A DNA stretch of 14,273 nucleotides, taken from positions 1 to 14,273 of the forward strand of contig JAOZOM010000026.1 of the NCBI GenBank assembly GCA_029933275.1, read 5' to 3'. This document shows, piece by piece, positions 1 to 6,505 of this stretch (the stretch's first letter is position 1; each line of letters starts with the position of its first letter). The stretch is from Anaerolineales bacterium (GTDB taxonomy: Bacteria > Chloroflexota > Anaerolineae > Anaerolineales > Villigracilaceae). The notes beneath the pieces were generated by a model. It made no database searches and had not been told where the DNA came from. It saw nothing but the letters and a program-made list of their open reading frames with translations. The translations under genes were made by a program, and so were the position numbers.

Positions 1-1101
1 TCAAAACTCCATCGTCTTATGGCGCATGACCACGCTTTCGACCAAGCCTACGCCGAGCATTAACGAGACCAAGCCGCTCCCCCCGTAGCTGATGAAGGGC
101 AATGGCAAGCCGGATACAGGGATGAGTTTCAGGTTCACGGCGATATTGACGGCACCTTGAAAGAAAATCAGAGTCGCCACGCCAAAGGCTATCGCCGCTC
201 CGCCTGTATCCCGCGCTAGGCGAGCGGCACGGATGCAACGCCAAAGAATGAATGCCAAAATCGCAATCACCATCAGCGCACCGACAAAGCCGAACTCCTC
301 CGAAATCGCCGAAAAGATAAAGTCGGTGTGGCGCACTTTGAGAAAACGTAGCTGAACTTGCGAACCCTGCCCAAAGCCTTTGCCGAGCAAACCGCCAGAG
401 CCAATCGCGATAAGGGCTTGCTGGATATTGTAGGTCTCACCATAGGTGGCGTTCGGGTCGGGGAAAATGAAGGTGAGCACGCGTTGTTGCTGATATGTTT
501 GGAGGAAAGGAAAGCCCAAAATAATGAGGGCAAGCCCACCCGTCGCGAAGGAAATAAGGTATTTAATCCGCAAACCGTTCATCCAAATCATCACGCCCCA
601 GATAACCATAATCACAATCACATTGCTTAGGTTTGGTTGGAGTAAAATCCAAATCATTAAGCCCATCGTCCAGAGTAGGCTGGTGATAATCCAACGTAAA
701 TCGCGCGGCTCATGCTCGCTTGCCTGAAAATAGCGCGCCAAAATGAGAATAATGACCAATTTTGCCAATTCGGTCGGCTGGATGAAAATCGCTCCAATCC
801 GAAACCAACGCGCCGCCCCAAAAACCGCGCGTGCGCTCATAAAAAGGAAGATGAGCAAAATCATCATCACGCCGTAAATAGGACGGTAGAGGGCGAGCCA
901 ATAGTTATAGTCGACAGCAGCTATTAGGAGGATGACAACCAGCCCGATGCCCGCGAAAATGGCTTGGCGCGCGGGATAATCGACCAGTTCTGCGTTCCCC
1001 GCAACCGCAGAATCGATCATTGCAATCCCGAAAGCGATCGCCAAAACGACCGCGCCGAGAAGCCAAAAATCGAACTGTCGCCAAGAGATATTTTTTAACA
1101 T
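1..1101 (-). CDS. rodA: RodA, SEDS-family peptidoglycan glycosyltransferase
   Basis: This 366-residue polytopic membrane protein polymerises lipid II into glycan strands during lateral wall growth, working with the class B transpeptidase PBP2 encoded in the same cluster. It has about ten hydrophobic segments. SEDS signatures are clear: QPTELAK (residues 108-114), HTDFIF (258-263, whose Asp260 matches the catalytic aspartate of the family) and the C-terminal signature PLPFISYGGSG (333-343). The RHTDFIF context favours RodA over FtsW, as does the neighbourhood. The usual QPDLG motif reads QPNLS (155-159), so an otherwise common Asp is Asn157. The start is ATG at 1101; no Shine-Dalgarno is visible, and the 22 bases before it hold a heptamer repeat. 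The gene is complete and ends in TGA at the first bases of the window. It is the last gene seen in the mre-min cluster. Confidence 0.93.
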   Translation of the reverse strand: MLKNISWRQFDFWLLGAVVLAIAFGIAMIDSAVAGNAELVDYPARQAIFAGIGLVVILLIAAVDYNYWLALYRPIYGVMMILLIFLFMSARAVFGAARWFRIGAIFIQPTELAKLVIILILARYFQASEHEPRDLRWIITSLLWTMGLMIWILLQPNLSNVIVIMVIWGVMIWMNGLRIKYLISFATGGLALIILGFPFLQTYQQQRVLTFIFPDPNATYGETYNIQQALIAIGSGGLLGKGFGQGSQVQLRFLKVRHTDFIFSAISEEFGFVGALMVIAILAFILWRCIRAARLARDTGGAAIAFGVATLIFFQGAVNIAVNLKLIPVSGLPLPFISYGGSGLVSLMLGVGLVESVVMRHKTMEF

Positions 1102-1104
1102 GGG

Positions 1105-1123
1105 GAATATTGCGTATTACGTT
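1105..1123. repeat. AATACGC-type heptamer repeat before rodA
   Basis: The gap between minE and rodA, read on the minus strand, contains the heptads AATACGC and AATATTC preceded by a partial AACGT. They sit exactly where a ribosome-binding site would be expected. The same heptamer family occurs in front of minC (2907-2934), sharing the 11-mer GCGTATTACGT on the plus strand. Confidence 0.5.
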
Positions 1124-1390
1124 TTATCGCCCTCTTCGCCGCGCATTTGCTTTTAGCGGAATATCCGCAATCAGGCGTTGCTCACGCCCTTCACGCGCAA
1201 TATCGATATTCACCGCGTCCGGGTCAATATCAATATGGCGAGAAATCACTTCAATCAATTCATCTTTCAGTGCATCCAATTGCGCCGGAGTCATATCCGT
1301 TCGGTCATGCGTTAAGACAAGTTGCAAACGCTCTTTGGCACTTTGCGCGCTCTTCTTTTTGCTCCTAGTCATCCGTTTAAAGAAACTCAT
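1124..1390 (-). CDS. minE: MinE, topological specificity factor of cell division
   Basis: This 88-residue protein stimulates the MinD ATPase and drives MinCD off the membrane, which confines FtsZ-ring inhibition to the cell poles. Its length equals that of E. coli MinE. The conserved AKERLQ segment (residues 18-23) lies in the MinD-interacting region, and the C-terminal topological domain follows (motif ELIEVISRHIDIDPD). The N-terminus is basic and hydrophobic, consistent with a membrane-targeting stretch. I chose the ATG at 1390 because a strong GGAGG lies seven bases upstream and the start follows the minD stop by one base. A longer in-frame start at 1435 would overlap minD by 44 bases and has no support. 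It is translationally linked to minD. Confidence 0.93.
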   Translation of the reverse strand: MSFFKRMTRSKKKSAQSAKERLQLVLTHDRTDMTPAQLDALKDELIEVISRHIDIDPDAVNIDIAREGREQRLIADIPLKANARRRGR

Positions 1391-1391
1391 T

Positions 1392-2186
1392 TTAGTTCCT
1401 CCCCGCAAACTTGGAGATTCGGCTCCAGAGACCACCCTTCTCCTCTAAATCCATAAAGGGAATATCTTCTCCCATCAAACGAGCGGCTATATTATGAAAA
1501 GCCTGTCCGGCGCGGCTCTCTTTATCTAAAGCAATCGGCGCACCCCGATTAGCAGCAATCAAAACCGATTGATCTTCCGGCACGACACCAATTAAATCAA
1601 TCGCCAAAAGGTCTAGCACATCATCCGGCGAGAGCATTTCTTGTCTTTTGACCATCCCGGGGTTGACCCGATTTAAAATCAACGAGGGGGTTCCTTTTTC
1701 TTCGGCTTCCAAAATCCCAATCACGCGGTCGGCATCACGCACCGCCGAAATTTCTGGGTTGGTTAGCACCAACACTCGGTCGGCGGGCGCAATTGCATTT
1801 TTAAAACCGCGCTCAATTCCCGCCGGAGAGTCAATTAGCACCCAATCCACTTCGTGACGAAGTTCATCTCCAAGCCGCATCATATCACTCGGCGAAACCG
1901 CCATTTTATCCCGCGTTTGTGCGGCAGGAATCAAAAATAAACCGGGTAAGCGTTTATCGCGAATCATCGCCTGACGCAAACGGCATCGCCCCTCGACCAC
2001 ATCCACAATATCGTAAACGATACGATTTTCCAAACCCATAATCACATCCAGATTTCGTAGCCCGATATCGCCATCCACGCAGACCACTTTTTGCCCGCGC
2101 GAAGCCAGCGCAATCCCCAAACTCGCAATGGCGGTCGTTTTCCCAACACCGCCTTTTCCCGATGTAATCGTTATAATTTCGCTCAT
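1392..2186 (-). CDS. minD: MinD, septum-site-determining ATPase
   Basis: MinD is a 264-residue ParA/MinD-type P-loop ATPase that dimerises on the membrane when bound to ATP and recruits MinC. The deviant Walker A box GKGGVGKTT spans residues 10-18, with the signature Lys11 and the Walker Lys16. DGDIGLRNLD (38-47) and IDSPAG (about 118-123) match the A' and Walker B regions. The C-terminus (about 252-264, LWSRISKFAGRN) can form the amphipathic membrane-targeting helix typical of MinD. The ATG at 2186 is preceded by AAGGTGA at a suitable distance. It lies 15 bases after minC and one base before minE, so minCDE is a clear translational unit. Confidence 0.96.
   Translation of the reverse strand: MSEIITITSGKGGVGKTTAIASLGIALASRGQKVVCVDGDIGLRNLDVIMGLENRIVYDIVDVVEGRCRLRQAMIRDKRLPGLFLIPAAQTRDKMAVSPSDMMRLGDELRHEVDWVLIDSPAGIERGFKNAIAPADRVLVLTNPEISAVRDADRVIGILEAEEKGTPSLILNRVNPGMVKRQEMLSPDDVLDLLAIDLIGVVPEDQSVLIAANRGAPIALDKESRAGQAFHNIAARLMGEDIPFMDLEEKGGLWSRISKFAGRN
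1398..1402 (-). promoter_or_regulatory. Shine-Dalgarno of minE (decides start)
   Basis: On the minus strand GGAGG is followed by seven bases and then ATG at 1390. It lies inside the last codons of minD and fixes the minE start against the longer in-frame alternative. Confidence 0.8.
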
Positions 2187-2201
2187 AAATTCACCTTAAA
2201 A

Positions 2202-2897
2202 TTATTTTCCTTGCCAATCTTCAAAATGGAATTTCCCGTTTTTAAAACTGACTTTCTGTGGTTTTTTGGATGTCTTGCCCTTAACCGGATTCGCAATCTC
2301 AGACGCGATCTGCAACCGAATCGGATTCATTGTTAAAGCGCAGACGAACGCCCCTGAACTTTGGCTTGCTTCTGTCCGAAGAGCAGCCCCGACGTAAACA
2401 GAGCCGCGTAACCGCCCCCAAATCAGCACATTGCCCTCTGCCACAATCTCCGCTCCCGGGTTGACATCGCCCATCACTACCACATGCCCGGGATGCTCAA
2501 TTCGCGTCCCGGAGCGGAGGGTACGCACCAGCCAGAGTGCAGATTCATCATCCCCCGCCACTAGCGGACGCTCCTTTTCGGTTGGACGCTGTTTCGAGAT
2601 ACGAGTTGCCAATCCCAGCAATTGCGCGGTTTGCACCGTTTTCGGCGATTCGCTGACTACTGCCCACAGCGAAACTTCTCGCTCCGAAAGCCCGTCCCTG
2701 AGTTTCGAGATTTCAGCTACACGCAAAGCCTGATATCCGACATCCAAAGCTAATTTCGCACCGCGAAAGAAGGCAGAACGCGCGTCAATTTGAGCAAAGA
2801 GCAATTCTTGCAACTCCCCCCATTCTCCCGCTCCGAGAGTCATGAGCAACCCGTCACGTAAACCTTTAATTTGGATGAGATTGTTTTTTTGATTCAT
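2202..2897 (-). CDS. minC: MinC, septum-site-determining FtsZ inhibitor
   Basis: MinC (231 residues) blocks FtsZ assembly and is carried to the membrane by MinD. The C-terminal beta-helix domain is recognisable from LRSGTRIEHPG through VVVMGDVNPGAEI to GNVLIWGRLRGSVYVGA (about residues 126-175), the part that dimerises and binds MinD. The N-terminal domain (about 1-105) is less conserved, as is usual. The last 25 residues are a basic tail beyond the core domain. The ATG at 2897 has no Shine-Dalgarno: the bases before it are an AT-rich spacer and a heptamer repeat array. It is followed by minD after 15 bases. An extended -10 element about 60 bases upstream could give minCDE-rodA its own promoter. 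Confidence 0.93.
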   Translation of the reverse strand: MNQKNNLIQIKGLRDGLLMTLGAGEWGELQELLFAQIDARSAFFRGAKLALDVGYQALRVAEISKLRDGLSEREVSLWAVVSESPKTVQTAQLLGLATRISKQRPTEKERPLVAGDDESALWLVRTLRSGTRIEHPGHVVVMGDVNPGAEIVAEGNVLIWGRLRGSVYVGAALRTEASQSSGAFVCALTMNPIRLQIASEIANPVKGKTSKKPQKVSFKNGKFHFEDWQGK

Positions 2898-2906
2898 AGA
2901 TAAAGT

Positions 2907-2934
2907 GCGTATAGCGTATTACGTATTGAGTATT
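2907..2934. repeat. Four tandem heptamers (AATACGY) before minC
   Basis: Read on the minus strand the segment is AATACTC, AATACGT, AATACGC, TATACGC: four direct seven-base units with one or two changes each. It ends nine bases before the minC start codon and would lie in the 5' leader of a transcript from the extended -10 element at 2958-2966. A shorter copy precedes rodA at 1105-1123. Confidence 0.7.
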
Positions 2935-2957
2935 TTTTTAAGGTTAAAACCGGGCAA

Positions 2958-2966
2958 ATTATAGCA
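2958..2966 (-). promoter_or_regulatory. Candidate internal promoter for minCDE-rodA (extended -10)
   Basis: On the minus strand TGCTATAAT is a perfect extended -10 element. No good -35 is seen 17 bases upstream, which lies in the 3' end of mrdA, but extended -10 promoters can work without one. The start point would be near 2951, giving a leader of about 54 bases before minC. The identical nine bases form the -10 of the mreB promoter. Confidence 0.5.
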
Positions 2967-2973
2967 TGAAGAC

Positions 2974-5064
2974 CTAACCGCCACCTTCGGCAAGGTCAAT
3001 CGCTTTTAGTTCAAAGTAGGCTTCCATCACCCTCCCTACAACGGGACCAGCAACGCTGGATCCCTCACCACCATTGTACATGAACGCCATGATGATAATT
3101 TCGGGGTCATCAAAAGGCGCGTAAGCCATCGTCCACGCGTGAGTGGGCCAATTGCCGAAGGTGCAACGATTCGCGGCAAGAGCGACATCATCACAGTATT
3201 CGGCTGTGCCTGTTTTACCGGCAACCGCGACAGGGAAGTCGCCAAAAATTTTATTAAGCGTACCATAGAGCGTATCTGTGACGGCAAGACGCATCCCGTT
3301 TTGGATTTGTTCAACCACGTAGGGGTCAACTGTGCTTTTTGTTCCCACATCAAGACAATAGCCACCATCGCAATCGAAATTGGTAATCAGCGGGGTTTGG
3401 GTAATATCCCATTTTAGGCGAGGGGTAAAAGGAGCGAGAAGCCGACCCTCATCATCTATCTCTTCGCGAACGACAGTTGGCTGCATTAACATCCCGTCGT
3501 TCGCGATAGTTGCACCAGACATAAGAACTTGAAGCGGCGTTGCGAGGACGTATCCCTGCCCAACGCTGGCGATGTAGGTGTCACCCGTTGACCAGTTTTC
3601 ACCCTGATTAATACGCTTCCATTGCGGGCTGGGAATCAATCCGTCCGCTTCGCCGGGTAATTCAATACCGGAGGGGGCATCGTAGCCAAGTGCGCGAGCA
3701 TATTCACCCAGACGCAAAATACCCAATCCTTCGGGGATTTCATCTTTATAGCCACCGCCCAATTTATAAAAACAAACATTGCTGGAATAGGCGATACAGC
3801 GCAAGAAATCAATTGAACCAAAACCCTCCGGTCTCTGATCATAAATCCAGTCTACGAAAGGACGCTCGCGACCGGGATCGTTCGGCGAGAATTTTTCCGT
3901 CAGAATGAGTTGACCGGGGGCTTGAATCACTTGGTCAACGGTAACAACACCTTCATTTAATGCGCCGGTCGCGGTAGAGAGTTTGAAAACCGATCCCGGC
4001 GGGTATTCGCTAGAGATGGCATTATTCAAAAGAGGGTGTCGCGGGTCTTCACTTAATTGTTGATAATAATAAGCGGGGATAAAACGCGCCAAACGATTAT
4101 TTTCGTAAGAGGGATACGAAACCATCGCCAGAATTTCTCCTGTTTTAGGATTCATAGCAATCGTTACACCACTAGAAATACGCACTTTACCAAAATATCT
4201 ATTCCAGGTATCTATCTCGTCAAGCAACGCCCCCTCAGCAGCTTTTTGCAAACGAACGTCTATAGACAAGCGCACATTTCGCCCCGCTACCGGTTGAATC
4301 GGCGGTTCAAGATTGCGCAATTCTTTTCCAGCAACATCTACCTCGACGACTCTTTTCCCATTTGTGCCCGCCAGAATATCTTGCAAAGTCGTTTCCACAC
4401 CAGCATAGCCAATTTTGTCGCGTCCGGCGATGAAACCAAGTTCTTCGTATTCATCCACTTGAGAGGCGGGGATGGGACCCAAGAATCCGATAATATTCGC
4501 AGTCAGGGAACCGGTAGGATAGTCTCGGATCGGGTCAATCTGCACGGAAACGCCGAGCCAGCCCACTGCACGTTCGCGGACGATGCGAGCGGTTTCCTCG
4601 TCCACATCACAGCTGACAGGCACCGGTCGGTACGGGGCGAGAGAATCCCCCAATTCCACTAATTGAGCAATGCCGGGACCCGGTACACAAGCGGCAAAAA
4701 GTTTTGCGTCATCCAATGTCCCGTGATTGACTGGCACATCAATAATCTCGGAGAGTTCTCGGTAAATGTGTTGAATATCCGCTAGGTCATCCGGGAGGTA
4801 AGCAGGTGTGATAACGATATTATAGGCAGCAACATTTCGAGCCAAAATGACCCCGTTACGGTCGTAAATAATACCGCGCGAAGTAGGAACGCTGATTTCA
4901 CGTGTAAAATTATCCTCCGCGCGCACGAGCCAGTTTTTCCCTTCAAAAATTTGCAAATTAAAGAGACGAAAAACCAAAAGGCTGAGCGTAAGTGCGGCGA
5001 TGAAGTAAAAAACTAAAACACGCCAGGGTTCTCCGCGAAAATCGGCTGGTTTATTCGTGTTCAT
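2974..5064 (-). CDS. mrdA: Penicillin-binding protein 2, class B transpeptidase of the elongasome
   Basis: This 696-residue membrane-anchored transpeptidase cross-links peptidoglycan during elongation, as partner of RodA. A single N-terminal membrane segment lies at about residues 17-37. The pedestal domain follows (SRGIIYDRNG at 62-71; GYAGVE at 219-224). The transpeptidase domain has all three catalytic motifs: SVFK with nucleophile Ser358, the SSN triad 427-429, and KTGT 617-620. The extracytoplasmic part carries eight cysteines that fall into four close pairs (126/152, 423/431, 565/570, 624/634), suggesting disulfides. The ATG at 5064 overlaps the mreD stop in an ATGA junction, with GAGG about ten bases upstream, so it is translationally coupled to mreD. 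It ends in TAG, 76 bases before minC. Confidence 0.95.
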   Translation of the reverse strand: MNTNKPADFRGEPWRVLVFYFIAALTLSLLVFRLFNLQIFEGKNWLVRAEDNFTREISVPTSRGIIYDRNGVILARNVAAYNIVITPAYLPDDLADIQHIYRELSEIIDVPVNHGTLDDAKLFAACVPGPGIAQLVELGDSLAPYRPVPVSCDVDEETARIVRERAVGWLGVSVQIDPIRDYPTGSLTANIIGFLGPIPASQVDEYEELGFIAGRDKIGYAGVETTLQDILAGTNGKRVVEVDVAGKELRNLEPPIQPVAGRNVRLSIDVRLQKAAEGALLDEIDTWNRYFGKVRISSGVTIAMNPKTGEILAMVSYPSYENNRLARFIPAYYYQQLSEDPRHPLLNNAISSEYPPGSVFKLSTATGALNEGVVTVDQVIQAPGQLILTEKFSPNDPGRERPFVDWIYDQRPEGFGSIDFLRCIAYSSNVCFYKLGGGYKDEIPEGLGILRLGEYARALGYDAPSGIELPGEADGLIPSPQWKRINQGENWSTGDTYIASVGQGYVLATPLQVLMSGATIANDGMLMQPTVVREEIDDEGRLLAPFTPRLKWDITQTPLITNFDCDGGYCLDVGTKSTVDPYVVEQIQNGMRLAVTDTLYGTLNKIFGDFPVAVAGKTGTAEYCDDVALAANRCTFGNWPTHAWTMAYAPFDDPEIIIMAFMYNGGEGSSVAGPVVGRVMEAYFELKAIDLAEGGG

Positions 5065-5561
5065 TCTTCATCCTCGATATCATAAACCCAAACGGCGAGG
5101 TCTCGAAAAATCGGCAAAGCAGGTAAAGCCAAAAACAAATTCAGAAAAAGACTCGGCAAGGTGACGATACTAAGCACATCACCAATCACGAGAGGGCTAC
5201 CCATCAGACGCAACACAAAAATCGATAGAAAATGCACAATCAACGTACCCAAAAATACCAGTATAAAAATTGCAATCAGAGGAGCTTGCCAAAGACGGCG
5301 CACCATGATACGCGCTAAAAGAACGATTAATAAATAGCCGCTTAGGGAAAGAAACCACGGGAGTGCGGAAGTCCACCCAACCAAAAGACCGCCCAAAATC
5401 GCCCAATGCCAAGAAGTTTCCACTCGCTCCTGCAAAGACCAAGCCGCGATAGCAACCAGCATTAAATCCGCATAACCGCCTAAAAGCGGGATGCGACTAA
5501 TAATCGCCATCTGAAAGACAAGAATCAGCGATAAAAGAGGGATTGCTATTAATTCTTTCAC
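5061..5561 (-). CDS. mreD: MreD, rod shape-determining membrane protein
   Basis: MreD is a 166-residue, very hydrophobic integral membrane protein of the Rod complex that works with MreC to control PBP2-RodA. About five to six membrane segments are visible (roughly residues 2-20, 31-44, 53-70, 74-88, 94-117 and 130-155), and the C-terminus is short and acidic. Sequence identity in this family is low, so the call rests on size, topology and position between mreC and mrdA. The start is a GTG at 5561, four bases after the mreC stop. The only possible ribosome site is a weak AGAAGAG about a dozen bases upstream, so coupling to mreC is likely. Its TGA overlaps the mrdA ATG. Confidence 0.88.
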   Translation of the reverse strand: MKELIAIPLLSLILVFQMAIISRIPLLGGYADLMLVAIAAWSLQERVETSWHWAILGGLLVGWTSALPWFLSLSGYLLIVLLARIMVRRLWQAPLIAIFILVFLGTLIVHFLSIFVLRLMGSPLVIGDVLSIVTLPSLFLNLFLALPALPIFRDLAVWVYDIEDEE

Positions 5562-5565
5562 GAAG

Positions 5566-6411
5566 TTAAGGAATCTCTTCTGGAGTCAGAGGCGTGATGT
5601 CAATCGGCTTGAAGTTCATAATCACCAGCACAATTTCAAGACGCGAAAAATCAACCGTAGATTGCACGGAAGCCTCTTGAAAAAGCTCGTAATCGCGTTT
5701 GCGGAGATTGAATAATTGCCCGACTAACAAATCCGGCGGATAATCTCCCCCCAAGCCAGAGGTCAGGACAATATCCCCTTCTTGGATTTTGACATCTTGC
5801 GAAATCATTTCGAGGGATAGATCGCCGGTCACAGAGCCGACAAGAACCGCATCCGTATCTGCGCTCTGCAAACGGATATTGACCGCGGAGGCTGGATCTG
5901 TGATTAGTTGGACGCGTGCCGCGTCCGCAATGACCGCATCTATGCGCCCGATCAGCCCTTGATTCGTAACAACGGGCATTCCCCGTCTAAGCCCATCGTT
6001 AGAGCCGCTATTGATGATGATATAGTGCAAAAAGGGGCTGGGGTCACGTCCGATTACAGAGGCGGCTTTATATATACTTTCGGGATTGGCTTGCGAGAAA
6101 TCAACCAACGCCGCAAGAACTTGCGTATCAGTCAATTGTTGCTGGAGTTGAATCACTTGCGTTTGCAAGCCCGATATTTCCGCCTCTAATTGCGCGTTCC
6201 GTTGTTGGAGAGAAAGAATATCGCTCGGCGCATTAAAGAAATTTCGAATCGTTATATAACGAGTCGAAACCCAAGTTTGCACTGAGACTAACGAAGCACT
6301 AAAGAGATTTGAAACAGGACTAAAATAACCGCCCAATGCCAATGCCAAAATGCCCCCCACCACCAAAAAGATGATCGTTGTTTGCAAAGAACGAGGAAAA
6401 CTAGATTTCAT
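5566..6411 (-). CDS. mreC: MreC, rod shape-determining protein
   Basis: MreC (281 residues) is a bitopic protein whose outer part contacts PBP2 and switches on elongation. A short cytoplasmic end is followed by a membrane helix (about 11-29), a Leu/Gln-rich coiled coil (about 65-97) and the double beta-barrel domain (about 110-266), with GRDPSPF (121-127) and GMPVVTNQGLIGRI (144-157) typical of the family. The ATG at 6411 has no Shine-Dalgarno; the bases just upstream on the coding strand read ACCCCTCCT. A nine-codon ORF with its own good ribosome site ends nine bases before this ATG, in the same frame. The Met-Lys-Ser start places the membrane helix at the usual distance, so I keep it. Confidence 0.93.
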   Translation of the reverse strand: MKSSFPRSLQTTIIFLVVGGILALALGGYFSPVSNLFSASLVSVQTWVSTRYITIRNFFNAPSDILSLQQRNAQLEAEISGLQTQVIQLQQQLTDTQVLAALVDFSQANPESIYKAASVIGRDPSPFLHYIIINSGSNDGLRRGMPVVTNQGLIGRIDAVIADAARVQLITDPASAVNIRLQSADTDAVLVGSVTGDLSLEMISQDVKIQEGDIVLTSGLGGDYPPDLLVGQLFNLRKRDYELFQEASVQSTVDFSRLEIVLVIMNFKPIDITPLTPEEIP

Positions 6412-6420
6412 AGGAGGGGT

Positions 6421-6450
6421 TTAAACCTCTTCTTTACCTGCCTTACCCAT
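6421..6450 (-). CDS. Nine-codon candidate leader ORF before mreC
   Basis: On the minus strand an ATG at 6450 opens a ten-codon frame (MGKAGKEEV, then TAA). GGAG lies five bases before the ATG, a better ribosome site than mreC has. The TAA is nine bases before the mreC ATG, and both are in the same frame, so the stop separates a possible N-terminal extension from mreC. The frame end also overlaps the palindrome GGTTTAAACC. It could be a leader peptide that delivers ribosomes to mreC by termination-reinitiation, or chance. There is no homology evidence for so short a peptide. Confidence 0.35.
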   Translation of the reverse strand: MGKAGKEEV

Positions 6451-6505
6451 TTTTTCTCCAAAGGTATTAAGAAAATATTAAAGGGCAAGAGAGATGAAAG
6501 GAGGC

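Noticed and set aside
1391..1435. N-terminal extension of minE to an ATG at 1435
   Set aside because: It would overlap the end of minD by 44 bases, has no ribosome site, and the 1390 start has GGAGG and gives the normal family length.
1020..1448. 142-codon plus-strand frame
   Set aside because: Antisense to the starts of rodA, minE and minD; no ribosome site and no recognisable domain.
2907..2934. CRISPR-like or satellite array
   Set aside because: Units are seven bases with no spacers; only four copies, so a short tandem repeat only.
4057..4662. 201-codon open frame on the plus strand
   Set aside because: Lies entirely antisense to the PBP2 gene, which has all catalytic motifs; composition is Arg/Ser/His-rich shadow sequence with no domain.
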